From Belliella aquatica (GTDB lineage Bacteria; Bacteroidota; Bacteroidia; Cytophagales; Cyclobacteriaceae): 64,000 bases of DNA. Each line of letters begins with the position of its first letter. Position 1 is the first letter of the stretch. A model generated the notes under the pieces. The model had not been told where the DNA came from and made no database searches. It saw nothing but the letters and a program-made list of their open reading frames with translations. A program made the translations under genes and the position numbers. Below are positions 25,342 through 34,747 of the stretch, in pieces. The stretch covers positions 34,508 to 98,507 of the forward strand of contig NZ_BMFD01000001.1 in assembly GCF_014637795.1 (NCBI RefSeq). Reading direction: 5' to 3'.

Positions 25342-27585
25342 TTAAAAACTGTATCCCAACTTCACACCCCCGTAATAATTCCTCAAAGGAGCAGGCTGAT
25401 AGAATCTATTTGCAAACGCATTGAGGTCATTACCCAAACTGTAGGATTCATTCAATAAGTTATCCACACCAAAATACACCTCAGCATCCCAATTTCCGGC
25501 AAAAGTACTTCTCCAACCAACTCTACTACTCACCAAATTGTAAGCATCTTGATAAACTGTATTCGCATCATTCAAGGGTAACTTATCCACATATTGATGG
25601 GTGAAGTTTAGATAAAAGCCAAGCTTTGCTCTTAAATCGATTTGATTGACCAAAGTATTTGGAGCAACGCCCGTCAATTGATTGCCTGAGAAATCATTTC
25701 CTCTGCTGCTAAAATCAGCAAACTCAAAATAGTGCCCTGTAAATGCATGACTAAATTTCAAATCATGAATCAGTGTTTGTGGATTTCTCCACAGTGCATA
25801 ATCCACTTGCGCTTCTATACCACGCTGATTGGTATTTCCTGCATTTCTGAATAACACCACCCCTTGTTCATTGGCAAATGTGGTGATCGTCTGATCCAAT
25901 TTGAAATAAAAACCTACGATATCCACATTGAAGATCCCATGTGTTCCTCTGTAGCCCAATTCATAATTTACGCCTTTTTCTGCCTCTAGGTCTAAATTGA
26001 TACTTCCCTCGTTTGTTCTTACCTCAGCGATGGAAGGAGGCGAAAATCCAGAACTGATACTCCCATGAATTCCTGATTTGTCATTGATCTGATAGGCCAA
26101 AGCGATTCTAGGAACGATAATCGGATCAAATTTGCGTTGATTCGAAGCAGGTTCGTTAGCACTAGCATCAATAGTTCGGTTGATGTCATATCGGGAAAAG
26201 TTTTCGCTAAATGCCAAAGTCATCAAAAATTTATTCGACCATTCCAATTCAAACTGCTGAAATAGAAAAGCCTGAGTTGTCACCAAATCATCGCTAAACC
26301 TAACCGTATCGGCTTGTCCATTTCTATTTCCAAAATTTTGTGCTAAAGTTTTGCCATACTGATATTCCCCACCAGCGATGATTCTGATAGGAAATCGACC
26401 GATTTTATCATTTCTGGTGAATTTGGTTCTCCCACCATAACTGAAAGCAGTCTCTTTTTTATAATCTAAGATAAAAGGATTTTCAAATTCCGTGGTGTTA
26501 ACATACAACGCGGTTTGATTCTCCAATTTATCAGAAAAAGTGTAGGTATGGGAAAGTGTTCCGTAGAGAGATTTTTGAGCGATAGAACTATTTTGATTGA
26601 CCGAACCGGGTCTAGCTTGTCGTGGATCTTCTTCCAATTGGGTAGCATTTAAAGCTCCAGGGATTTCATACTTTAGATCACTGTAAAGGATCTGTGTGGA
26701 TAACTTTTGCTTCTTTGAAGGTTTCATATGTGCGGCCAATTGGAAAACCTTTCTGTCAACAGCACTGTGTTCACGGTATCCATCAGATTTTTGATGGACA
26801 TAGGATGCACTGATTCCACCTTCCCCAATCTGCTGATCAATGCCGAAGCGATATCTCACCAAACCAAAATCTCCCACATTCAAATCTGTAGAAATCCTGT
26901 TCTCATCAATCTGAGTTTTGCTTTGAAAGCTAATCACTCCTCCATTTCCCGCTCCGTAAATACTACTCGCGGGTCCTTTCACAATTTCGGTCTGTTGGAT
27001 ATTGCTTAGATCTAATAAATTCAAAGGAGTAGTACCATCAGGAGAAGTGAAAGGAATTCCATTCCAGTAGACTTTTACATTTCTCACCCCAAAAGGAGAT
27101 CTTAAAGAACTCCCTCGAATAGATATTCTATAACTGGCAGGTGCTCTTTCCTCTACCCTGATACCTGCTTTGGTGTTGAAGGCATTGACAATAGAAGTTT
27201 CACTGAATCGGTAAAGCTCGCTTTCCAAAACTCTACTCACAGATCCTGCTTGTTGCAATAATGGTCTGTCGGACTCAAAAGCGGTGACCGTGACTGTGGA
27301 TAGGTCATTTGTCAAGGGAGACAGTAGGACAATATTCTCCTGATTTGGAATAATATCCTCACTCTTCTTTTGATAGGCAACATGTGAAAAATCTAATTTT
27401 ATAGATTGTGCAAAATCTATTTGCGCAATTCCTTTATCATCGGTGATTTGGCCTTTAAATCCTATTCCTTTGATCGCTACGCCGGGGATTGGTTCTTGAG
27501 AATCGCGATCCACAACCTTGACCGTCGTTTGGGCAAAAAGTGAGATTGGTAAAAATAGGATTAGGAAGAAGTAGAATTTTTTCAT
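25342..27585 (-). CDS. TonB-dependent receptor with CarboxypepD_reg-like domain
   Basis: A 747-residue outer-membrane receptor. Signal peptide about 1-18; residues 20-90 form a carboxypeptidase-regulatory-like beta sandwich; the plug follows (about 115-220, with RISIRGSSLRSPFGVRNVKVYWNGIPFTSPDGTT broken into the usual RGSS and GIP motifs); the rest is the beta barrel ending in LGYSF. It lacks an obvious SusD partner, so uptake of an iron chelate, vitamin or metal is more likely than a polysaccharide. The compact size and the plug sequence resemble iron-chelate receptors. It is a single gene. Confidence 0.88.
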   Translation of the reverse strand: MKKFYFFLILFLPISLFAQTTVKVVDRDSQEPIPGVAIKGIGFKGQITDDKGIAQIDFAQSIKLDFSHVAYQKKSEDIIPNQENIVLLSPLTNDLSTVTVTAFESDRPLLQQAGSVSRVLESELYRFSETSIVNAFNTKAGIRVEERAPASYRISIRGSSLRSPFGVRNVKVYWNGIPFTSPDGTTPLNLLDLSNIQQTEIVKGPASSIYGAGNGGVISFQSKTQIDENRISTDLNVGDFGLVRYRFGIDQQIGEGGISASYVHQKSDGYREHSAVDRKVFQLAAHMKPSKKQKLSTQILYSDLKYEIPGALNATQLEEDPRQARPGSVNQNSSIAQKSLYGTLSHTYTFSDKLENQTALYVNTTEFENPFILDYKKETAFSYGGRTKFTRNDKIGRFPIRIIAGGEYQYGKTLAQNFGNRNGQADTVRFSDDLVTTQAFLFQQFELEWSNKFLMTLAFSENFSRYDINRTIDASANEPASNQRKFDPIIVPRIALAYQINDKSGIHGSISSGFSPPSIAEVRTNEGSINLDLEAEKGVNYELGYRGTHGIFNVDIVGFYFKLDQTITTFANEQGVVLFRNAGNTNQRGIEAQVDYALWRNPQTLIHDLKFSHAFTGHYFEFADFSSRGNDFSGNQLTGVAPNTLVNQIDLRAKLGFYLNFTHQYVDKLPLNDANTVYQDAYNLVSSRVGWRSTFAGNWDAEVYFGVDNLLNESYSLGNDLNAFANRFYQPAPLRNYYGGVKLGYSF

Positions 27586-27695
27586 GTTAGATAATTTTTA
27601 ATTCTTGACTGTAAGTATCCTTTTTAAGCAGATTGACTTTACTTTCGGTCATTTACAAAAGGGATAACACCAACTCAATAAAAATGATTAAAAAA

Positions 27696-27725
27696 AACCT
27701 CAAGATTTAAATCTTGAGGTTTTTA
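27696..27725. terminator. Terminator downstream of the M1 peptidase gene
   Basis: A perfect palindrome AACCTCAAGATTT/AAATCTTGAGGTT (27697-27722) flanked by A7 and T4 runs. On the minus strand it lies 22 bases past the peptidase stop. Confidence 0.9.
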
Positions 27726-27743
27726 ATAAGGTAGATTTTAAAA

Positions 27744-30071
27744 TTATTTTCTCTGTGCTCTTTTCATTGGATTGTCACCAGAAGAAACACCTCTAGCGCC
27801 ACCAGCACTTTTGAATAATTCAAATCTACTCGGTGTGAATGTTCTCGGCCAGTAGTTATTCGACTCGTCAATATCAGCTGTTTCTCTGAATGGATCTAGC
27901 ACAATACTTTTGACTTCTTTCTTCTTGGCAAATACCTTAGAAACTTCGGTTTCATTCAATCTCCAAATCTCAGCAGGAATACGATCTACTTCAGAAGTTC
28001 CGTCTGTATAGTTAAACTGAATAATCAAAGGCATCACTAGGCCACCTACATTTTTAAACTTCATTTCATAGAAATTCAAACCACTGTTCAATAGATCTTT
28101 CTCTTGCTGACTTAATCTAGCCATAAAATCTTTATAAGCTTTTTCATCATCAGGAGTTACTGAGAATGGATTATAACTATTGTAAAAATCTCGTGTAGCA
28201 GGATCAGCTTCTAAGACAGTTTGCTCAATGTCTTTTGCATTGTAGGTCTTAGAAACATAACTTTCTTCTCTATCAAACGCCTTCTTTGCGTCTGCTTTTT
28301 TCTCAGCTGGAGTTCTATTGTCTAGCTTGTACCAGTTTACTGCCTCTAAAGAGATGTCAACAGGGTCAGTACCAAAGAACCAACCTCTCCAAAACCAATC
28401 TAAGTCCACACCCGAAGCATCTTCTAGTGTTCTGAATAGATCCTCAGGAGTAGGATGCTTAAACATCCATCTTTGAGAGTATTCTTTGAATGCATAGTCA
28501 AATAGCTCTCTGCCCATAATTGTCTCTCTCAAAATATTCAAAGCAGTGGCCGGCTTGGCATACGCGTTTGGTCCAAATTGGATGATATTTTCGGAATTGG
28601 TCATGATCGGCTCAAGTAGACTTTGATCACTTCTCATATATGAAGCAATTTTGTGTGCTGGACCTCTACGAGATGGGTAATCTCTATCCCACTCTTGCTC
28701 TGCCATAAACTGCATGAAAGTATTCAATCCTTCATCCATCCAAGACCACTGTCTTTCGTCAGAGTTGACAATCATTGGAAAGTAATTGTGTCCTACTTCG
28801 TGGATGATTACTGAGATCATCCCGTATTTCACAGCATCTGTATAGGTACCGTCAGCATCTGGACGACCATAGTTAAAGCAAATCATTGGGTACTCCATCC
28901 CGTTGCTTGCTTCTACAGAAATTGCAACAGGATAAGGGTAGTCAAAAGTTTTAGCTGAATATGACTTCAGTGTATGTGCTACTACTCTAGTAGAGTATTG
29001 CTCCCAAAGTGGATTTCCTTCTTTTCCATAATAAGACATTGCCATCACATCTTTTCCGCCTTGCTTCACAGCCATAGCATCCCAGATGAACTTTCTAGAA
29101 GAAGTCCACGCAAAATCTCTTACATTTTCAGCATGAAAAATCCATGTTTTCTTATCTTTTGATTTTCCTTTTTCTAATCGCTCTGCTTCTGCCTGTGTTC
29201 TGATCACAACAGGCTTATCATACGACTTCTGCGCTTGTTCCCAACGTTGTAACTCAGTTGCTGAAAGTACTTCTTCAGGGTTTTGCAAAACACCTGTTGA
29301 ACCCACCATATGGTCAGCCGGTACAGTAATTTTCACTTTATAATCACCAAAAGTCAATGCAAATTCACCTCTTCCTACGAATTCCTTGTTCTGCCATCCT
29401 TCAAAGTCAGAATAAACAGCCATTCTTGGAAACCATTCAGCCATGGTGTAAAGGTAGTTTCCGTCTTTTTCGAAAAACTCATATCCTGGACGACCGCCGA
29501 TAAAACTCATTCTATCGTGAATATTGAAAGACCAATCAACAGTAAATTCAAACTTTTCGCCTGACTTCAATGGCTGAGGAAGGTCAACGCGCATCATGGT
29601 GTTGTTTATTGTCACCGAAACATCATCCCCTGACATGGTTTTTACAGAATTGATTTTGTATCCTAAATCCTGATCATGCCAAACGATCCCTTCTAATTGT
29701 CTCATGGACATTCTAGAGTTGATGCTGCTTTGTGCCATTTTTGGGGTTCTTGAGTCTGCCGCTCTTTCATTTTGATCTAGCTGAATCCACAGATAAGTCA
29801 GTTGATCTGGAGAGTTATTGAAATAAGTGACTTTCTGCCAACCTTTGATAGATTGATTGTCATCATTCAACTCCACTTCAATTTCATGATCCGCCTTTTG
29901 CTGCCAATACATGTGCCCTGGAGCCCCTGAAGCAGTTCTGTAGACATTTGGAGAGCGAAGCATCGTTCCCATTTGTTCGAATCTTTCCGCATGATTTCTT
30001 TCACTTCGCTGAGCAAAAGAAGAAACGGAACACATCAAACCTAATACGAGGAGTGTAAGTATTCTTTTCAT
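27744..30071 (-). CDS. Exported M1-family metallopeptidase
   Basis: A 775-residue zinc aminopeptidase-like enzyme. Signal peptide about 1-20; an N-terminal beta domain with HEIEVELNDDNQSIKGWQKV; the catalytic domain has GMEYP (391-395, in place of GAMEN) and HEVGH (424-428), with Glu447 of WMDEGLN as third zinc ligand. The C-terminal region (about 600-775) is specific to the Bacteroidota subfamily and ends in a basic tail. It likely trims peptides in the periplasm or at the surface. It lies 53 bp downstream of a HupE-like gene in transcription order; the set recurs in Bacteroidota. Confidence 0.92.
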   Translation of the reverse strand: MKRILTLLVLGLMCSVSSFAQRSERNHAERFEQMGTMLRSPNVYRTASGAPGHMYWQQKADHEIEVELNDDNQSIKGWQKVTYFNNSPDQLTYLWIQLDQNERAADSRTPKMAQSSINSRMSMRQLEGIVWHDQDLGYKINSVKTMSGDDVSVTINNTMMRVDLPQPLKSGEKFEFTVDWSFNIHDRMSFIGGRPGYEFFEKDGNYLYTMAEWFPRMAVYSDFEGWQNKEFVGRGEFALTFGDYKVKITVPADHMVGSTGVLQNPEEVLSATELQRWEQAQKSYDKPVVIRTQAEAERLEKGKSKDKKTWIFHAENVRDFAWTSSRKFIWDAMAVKQGGKDVMAMSYYGKEGNPLWEQYSTRVVAHTLKSYSAKTFDYPYPVAISVEASNGMEYPMICFNYGRPDADGTYTDAVKYGMISVIIHEVGHNYFPMIVNSDERQWSWMDEGLNTFMQFMAEQEWDRDYPSRRGPAHKIASYMRSDQSLLEPIMTNSENIIQFGPNAYAKPATALNILRETIMGRELFDYAFKEYSQRWMFKHPTPEDLFRTLEDASGVDLDWFWRGWFFGTDPVDISLEAVNWYKLDNRTPAEKKADAKKAFDREESYVSKTYNAKDIEQTVLEADPATRDFYNSYNPFSVTPDDEKAYKDFMARLSQQEKDLLNSGLNFYEMKFKNVGGLVMPLIIQFNYTDGTSEVDRIPAEIWRLNETEVSKVFAKKKEVKSIVLDPFRETADIDESNNYWPRTFTPSRFELFKSAGGARGVSSGDNPMKRAQRK

Positions 30072-30124
30072 AGAGTTAATTTATAGTTTAATGACCATTT
30101 TGGTCGTATTATTTTTATTTGAAT

Positions 30125-30706
30125 CTACCAATACTTGGTATCTAACATCATCATGATAGACATACCCAAAACTATAGCTGAAATGGTGATTGTCCATTCT
30201 TTTCTATTGACCCCAATGAGGCCAACGATAAGCGATGATGCTATCAAGAAAATGGCAACTATGGCCAATTGACCAACTTCTAATCCAATGTTGAATGCGA
30301 GTAGAGGTTGAAATATCGAAGCTTCTCTTCCTAGTAAAGACCTTAGGTAATTAGAAAACCCAAGTCCGTGAATCAATCCAAAGAAAATAGCAAAGATGTA
30401 ATTGATTTGAATTCCTCTGCTATTGCTCGGTTTAGGCTTGAATACATTTGCCAAAGCAGTAATTGCAATAGTCACAGGAATCAGGAATTCAATAAGGTTT
30501 GAATTTACCTTGATTAGATTTAATGTAGCCAAGGCAAGAGTAATGGAATGACCTATTGTAAATGCTGTTACGAGTATTAGGATTTTTTTCCAATCTCGGG
30601 CCAAGTATATCGCACAAAGTGCGATTACAAAGAGAATATGATCAAAACCCTTTAGATCAAGTATATGTTTGTATCCTAATTCAAAATACAGTTGAAATTG
30701 ACTCAT
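30125..30706 (-). CDS. HupE/UreJ-like integral membrane protein
   Basis: A 193-residue inner-membrane protein with about six helices. The motifs GFDHILFVIALC (about 20-31), FTIGHSITLALA (about 50-60) and FGLIHGLGFSN (about 113-123), each with a conserved histidine, define the HupE/UreJ_2 family. Relatives transport nickel or cobalt in some species, but this Bacteroidota branch, found next to M1 peptidases and DUF6702 proteins, is not characterised. It precedes the peptidase gene in the same direction and is divergent from the DUF6702 gene. Confidence 0.85.
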   Translation of the reverse strand: MSQFQLYFELGYKHILDLKGFDHILFVIALCAIYLARDWKKILILVTAFTIGHSITLALATLNLIKVNSNLIEFLIPVTIAITALANVFKPKPSNSRGIQINYIFAIFFGLIHGLGFSNYLRSLLGREASIFQPLLAFNIGLEVGQLAIVAIFLIASSLIVGLIGVNRKEWTITISAIVLGMSIMMMLDTKYW

Positions 30707-30802
30707 TTATGCTGGGTGCTTTTAGAATTTATTTAATATCAATATTTCGGGATTGTAAGTATAATGCATAATTTGCACAAAAAGTAGAAATAAAGATTCC
30801 AA

Positions 30803-31291
30803 ATGATACATTATTACATTTTCACATTAATTCTAGGATGGAAGGTATTGTTTCACCCCTTCTATATCAGCCTTACCGATATCAGGTACAATGATGGTGA
30901 AAAGACGATTGAGATTGCACAAAAGATATTTTGGGATGACTTAGAGAGAGGACTTGGAGAAGAGAATAATGCTAAGGTTGATTTCCTTAACCCGAGTTCT
31001 CCAGAAAAGCTTAAAAAGATGCTTGAAGCTTATGTCTTAAAGCACAATCAAATTACAGTCAATGAAAAAAAAGTCACGCTACATTTTTTAGGATATGAGA
31101 TTGAAGATGATGCCACTTGGATATATATTGAAGGTAGAGACGTGGGATTTCCTAAAACAGTAGAAATCGCAAATACGATATTGATAGAGCCATTTGAAGA
31201 GCAGCAAAATATTGTGAACTTCTACATCGGAAAAAAACCAAAGAGCCTGATTCTTTTCAAGGACAAGACTTTTGGAAACTTGAATTTTTAA
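30803..31291 (+). CDS. DUF6702-family protein
   Basis: A 162-residue protein with a short hydrophobic N terminus (signal peptide or anchor about 1-17) followed by FHPFYISLTDIRYN, a sequence typical of DUF6702 proteins. The remainder is mixed alpha-beta, with an immunoglobulin-like strand pattern. The family has no known function but is repeatedly seen with HupE-like and M1 peptidase genes, as here. It is divergent from the HupE gene with a 96-bp spacer. Confidence 0.75.
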   Translation: MIHYYIFTLILGWKVLFHPFYISLTDIRYNDGEKTIEIAQKIFWDDLERGLGEENNAKVDFLNPSSPEKLKKMLEAYVLKHNQITVNEKKVTLHFLGYEIEDDATWIYIEGRDVGFPKTVEIANTILIEPFEEQQNIVNFYIGKKPKSLILFKDKTFGNLNF

Positions 31292-31304
31292 TGAAAGGCA
31301 AATA

Positions 31305-31865
31305 TTAATCTACGCTTTCTCCTAAAGTAATATTCGATAAAACCACCCATCTCCCTTCGACTCGTTTCAAAATAGATAAGCTTTTTACGTCGAGTCTACC
31401 TTTGAATTTCTTTGACTTGATGAATTGCCAATATTCGTCAAACAGTCTTTCTTTGATGTCTTTGAAAGCTACGGTCATATGAGGGGTGTAATTTGAGTCG
31501 CTCAACTCTTTTACCAAATTCAATTCCCTTTTACAATATTCAGCAAGTTCAGATTGAAGGGCGTTCAGCTCCTTATTTGGCTTGGTTTTGATAAATATTA
31601 CACGCTTTCCAAATCTTCCAAAACCATCAAAACCTAAAGAAAAAGCTTCTTTCCCTTTCAAAAAACTACCTATTTTATCAATTAGATCACCTTCTTTCGC
31701 TTCATTCCAGCTGAATGGCATTTTAACGGTAACATGGGCTGGCGATTTTAAGGCGTATTTGAGCCCAAAAACCTCTTTCAACTCTTCCTTTACTTTTGTC
31801 GAATCGTTTTGAACATCGCCGAAAGGAACGATTGCAATAAAATATTTACCGAAATTTTTTGCCAT
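31305..31865 (-). CDS. 2H-phosphoesterase / 2'-5' RNA ligase-like protein
   Basis: A 186-residue cytosolic protein of the 2H superfamily. Both HxT motifs are present: HVTV (about residue 42) and HMTV (about residue 126), which together form the active site for 2'-3' or 2'-5' phosphoester chemistry. The ATG at 31865 is preferred over an upstream start nine bases away. The substrate, RNA or a small nucleotide, is unknown. A TATATTTG box is six bases upstream of the start. Confidence 0.85.
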   Translation of the reverse strand: MAKNFGKYFIAIVPFGDVQNDSTKVKEELKEVFGLKYALKSPAHVTVKMPFSWNEAKEGDLIDKIGSFLKGKEAFSLGFDGFGRFGKRVIFIKTKPNKELNALQSELAEYCKRELNLVKELSDSNYTPHMTVAFKDIKERLFDEYWQFIKSKKFKGRLDVKSLSILKRVEGRWVVLSNITLGESVD

Positions 31866-31871
31866 TTGACA

Positions 31872-31879
31872 CAAATATA
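31872..31879 (-). promoter_or_regulatory. Minus-7 box (TATATTTG) close to the 2H-phosphoesterase start
   Basis: Exact TAnnTTTG match on the minus strand, 6 bases from the ATG at 31865; predicts a very short or absent leader. Confidence 0.45.
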
Positions 31880-31995
31880 TTTGAATTCGTACTTCTAACC
31901 AGTTATTTCAAGAAGATAAAAAGGATATTTAGATTTTATAGTATACTTTCTCAAAGCAAAAGATTAAATTTAGGCAGCATTCAGATAATAGAAAT

Positions 31996-32910
31996 ATGAA
32001 GAATTTTGAAAAAGCAATGATAGGTCTTGACATGACTGAAATGGACGAAATCCTGATAAAAAAGGTGGCCTATATCAGTCAAATCATGAAATTCAAAAAA
32101 CTATACTTGATTCACGTAGCAAAAGACCTTTCTCTACCTGAAGAAATCAGAAAAGCCTACCCCGATCTTCTTGCACCGATGGATGAAACAATACAGGCGG
32201 AAATCAAGACTTTGCTCAAAAATGAAAAAGAGCTAGATCCGGCTATAGAAATAGAAATTTTAGTACTCGAAGGCAGTCCATTAGAAACCTTCCTTAGAAC
32301 GGCCAAAATTAAGGATGTAGATCTCATTATTATGGGTCGGAAATTCGAGCTCGATGGTAGCGGAACGCTATCAAAGACTATGGCACAAAAAGCACCTTGT
32401 TCGGTTCTTTTCCTGACAGAGACTGGCCCAATAGCTGTCCCGCAAAAAGTGATGATTCCTTTAGACTTTTCCGAACACACGCATCTTTCTTTCGAGTTTG
32501 CAGATAAATTACATAAAGAGCTACAAACAGAAATTGTAGGATTACATATTTATGAAGTCCCTACAGGGTACTATAAAACGGGAAAATCATTTGACGAATT
32601 TGCTGCGATTATGGAGGAGAATGCTAAAAAGGATTATGAAAAATTCTTAAAGAAATATAATCATACCCCTTTTGAATGCCTGTATCTCCTTAAAAAGAAT
32701 GGCAATACAGGTAGGCACATCATACAAACAGCAAAGGATCATAGCATAAACCTTATCCTGATGGGAAGTAGAGGTCGAACCAACTCTGCAGCTATACTAC
32801 TAGGCAGCACAGCTGAAAAACTCATCAATCTCAATAATGAAATCCCGATGATTATCTTCAAAAATAAAGGGGAAACCATGAGTTTTTTAGATGCTTTAAT
32901 GAAGGTATAA
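31996..32910 (+). CDS. Tandem-domain universal stress protein
   Basis: A 304-residue protein of two UspA folds (about 1-150 and 151-285). The second domain keeps the ATP-binding pattern GSRGRTNSAAILLGSTAEK (G2xG9GS); the first has GRKFELDGSGTLSKT, a degraded version. Proteins of this layout are cytosolic stress or starvation factors with no single reaction. It is a single gene ending in a strong terminator. Regulation is not visible. Confidence 0.9.
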   Translation: MKNFEKAMIGLDMTEMDEILIKKVAYISQIMKFKKLYLIHVAKDLSLPEEIRKAYPDLLAPMDETIQAEIKTLLKNEKELDPAIEIEILVLEGSPLETFLRTAKIKDVDLIIMGRKFELDGSGTLSKTMAQKAPCSVLFLTETGPIAVPQKVMIPLDFSEHTHLSFEFADKLHKELQTEIVGLHIYEVPTGYYKTGKSFDEFAAIMEENAKKDYEKFLKKYNHTPFECLYLLKKNGNTGRHIIQTAKDHSINLILMGSRGRTNSAAILLGSTAEKLINLNNEIPMIIFKNKGETMSFLDALMKV

Positions 32911-32928
32911 GCCGTGTCCATATTCAAC

Positions 32929-32967
32929 AAAAAAGAGAGATCCCGTAATGAAGGATCTCTCTTTTTT
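32929..32967 (+). terminator. Terminator of the universal stress gene
   Basis: A perfect 15-bp stem AAAAAAGAGAGATCC (32929-32943) with GGATCTCTCTTTTTT (32953-32967). The following spacer to 33168 holds no ORF that I can support. Confidence 0.93.
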
Positions 32968-33168
32968 ATGCTTTACAACCAACTCAATTGAGTTTATTCT
33001 CTATAACAGCTAGCTCACTAGTTATCTTTTAAATAATCTAAATTCTGTTTTTGGAATATTTTGATCGGCGAGCTATTGACTCTTGTGCGCCGGGAGGTAG
33101 TTGAAAATTATCTACAAGGTTATTTTTGGTAAAATTGCATCCTATACCATTCTGGAAAATCAATTATT

Positions 33169-34542
33169 TTAATAGGCGTTTTCTCTGTTATAGATTAATT
33201 CTATTACTGTCCTGATACAGATATTAATGTCCATCCAGATTGTCCAATTTTGGATATAAAAAGAGTCAAATCTAACCCTAGATTTGATTTGTCTTAGGTT
33301 TTCAATTTCCCCACGATAACCTTTTACTTGTGCCAAGCCCGTAATCCCCGGTTTGATTTTGTGTCTTGAATTGTACTTTTCTACTTGAAGTTGAAATGTT
33401 TGATTCATTGGAATCGTATGTGGTCTTGGGCCAACTATTGACATGTCTCCAATCAATACATTCAAAAATTGCGGCATCTCGTCAAGGGAAGTATTTCTCA
33501 AGAATGCACCAATTCGTGTCACACGAGGATCATTTTTGGTAGCTTGCTTTGTATCCGCATAATCATTGGGGGTCATAGATCTAAACTTCAGACATTTGAA
33601 AACTTGATTATTGACTCCATTTCTCTCCTGAATGAAAAATATCGGTCCTTTAGACTCTAACTTGATCAAGATCCCTACCAATGGAATCATCCAACTTAGA
33701 ATAAATACCAAAACAAAAAGTGAAAAAACGAGATCAAAGACCCTCTTGAAAGCACGATTCATGGCATTATCCAAAGGGATATCATTGACATTGATAACAA
33801 AAAACTCCCCATATTTAGAAAAGGAAAGATTCTTTTCCAATTGCAAATTGCCATTAGGAATGACCTTTACTTTGATATATTTATCGTCGGCATAGTCCAT
33901 TACCTTTTTGATAAAACCCGAGTCAAGACTTTCACTCACATAAATCAAATCTAAATCTAAATCTTTTGCCTCTTCAAAAAATTGAGGTAGACCACCTCTG
34001 ACATTAATACTTCTATTATCTAAATCATCATAAAAGCCAAGAAAATTAATCCCAAAATCTCTCCTTTGCTTAAAGACTTGCGACAGCTTAGTGCTCACAC
34101 CACTTTTGCCTAAAATAATGGCATTTCTATAATTTTTCCCTTGGATTCTATACTGCTTTAGCGCTAAATGTACACCCACTCTAAATAGACCCAAAAACAT
34201 TACTGACGTAACAGCAACTCCTATGAGGAAAAAAATACCCAAGGGGTGTTCTTGTGTTGAAACCCAGAAAATAGACATCAAGCCCATTAACCAAATCAAA
34301 GATTCGGGAAGCTGCTTCAGGGTAAAGCCAACCTCAGTAGTCCTTCCTATTTTATAATCTTTCCTACCAACTGATATAAGCAACCAAAAAAGAAGAAAAT
34401 AACCATATAGAGCTAGGTTGATTTCTGGATAATCGATAAAATAACTGAACAGGACAGCCGTCACGGTGAGTCCGATCGCGAGTACTAAAAGATCCCCTAG
34501 AACAAAAAGCCATGGGAAATATTTGTGAAAACGTCTTTTCAT
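33169..34542 (-). CDS. Exopolysaccharide undecaprenyl-phosphate sugar phosphotransferase (WcaJ-like)
   Basis: A 457-residue membrane glycosyl-phosphotransferase that starts a surface polysaccharide by moving a sugar-1-phosphate to undecaprenyl phosphate. Four N-terminal helices (about 10-130), a CoA-binding-like Rossmann domain (about 135-255), a fifth helix near 275, and the catalytic C terminus with KGPIFFIQERNG, FKCLKFRSM and SLDEMPQFLNVL then GDMSIVGPRP. All family motifs are present. The rest of a polysaccharide locus is not adjacent; nearby wecB and wzi-like genes may share the pathway. Confidence 0.93.
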   Translation of the reverse strand: MKRRFHKYFPWLFVLGDLLVLAIGLTVTAVLFSYFIDYPEINLALYGYFLLFWLLISVGRKDYKIGRTTEVGFTLKQLPESLIWLMGLMSIFWVSTQEHPLGIFFLIGVAVTSVMFLGLFRVGVHLALKQYRIQGKNYRNAIILGKSGVSTKLSQVFKQRRDFGINFLGFYDDLDNRSINVRGGLPQFFEEAKDLDLDLIYVSESLDSGFIKKVMDYADDKYIKVKVIPNGNLQLEKNLSFSKYGEFFVINVNDIPLDNAMNRAFKRVFDLVFSLFVLVFILSWMIPLVGILIKLESKGPIFFIQERNGVNNQVFKCLKFRSMTPNDYADTKQATKNDPRVTRIGAFLRNTSLDEMPQFLNVLIGDMSIVGPRPHTIPMNQTFQLQVEKYNSRHKIKPGITGLAQVKGYRGEIENLRQIKSRVRFDSFYIQNWTIWMDINICIRTVIELIYNRENAY

Positions 34543-34747
34543 AAAAATTGATAAGCCCTACGAATCAAATAACGAGATTTGACTTGGGTTAGATTCCTTT
34601 ATTTAATCGATTATATGAACTTTTACCTTCAAATAATTAAATTTGAGTGTAAAATTAAAAAAGATTTACAAAGCAGTATTACATTTGAGGTAATTAATTA
34701 TTTACTTCTCAATATTTCTGCCAAAGCTTTAAAAGGCAATCTTGCCC

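Larger units (their letters stand above)
14406..26703. repeat. Region enriched for the 9-mer TTATCCACA (DnaA-box sequence)
   Basis: By eye, the exact 9-mer TTATCCACA or its complement begins at 14406, 15464, 15920, 17134, 17790, 18435, 18739, 19342, 19503, 20639, 21050, 21155, 21686, 25162, 25460, 25583 and 26695, in both orientations, mostly inside genes. Elsewhere in the window I found only 37650 and 50475. In coding frames it appears as LST, VDK or VDN codons. It is not a tandem array. Confidence 0.6.
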
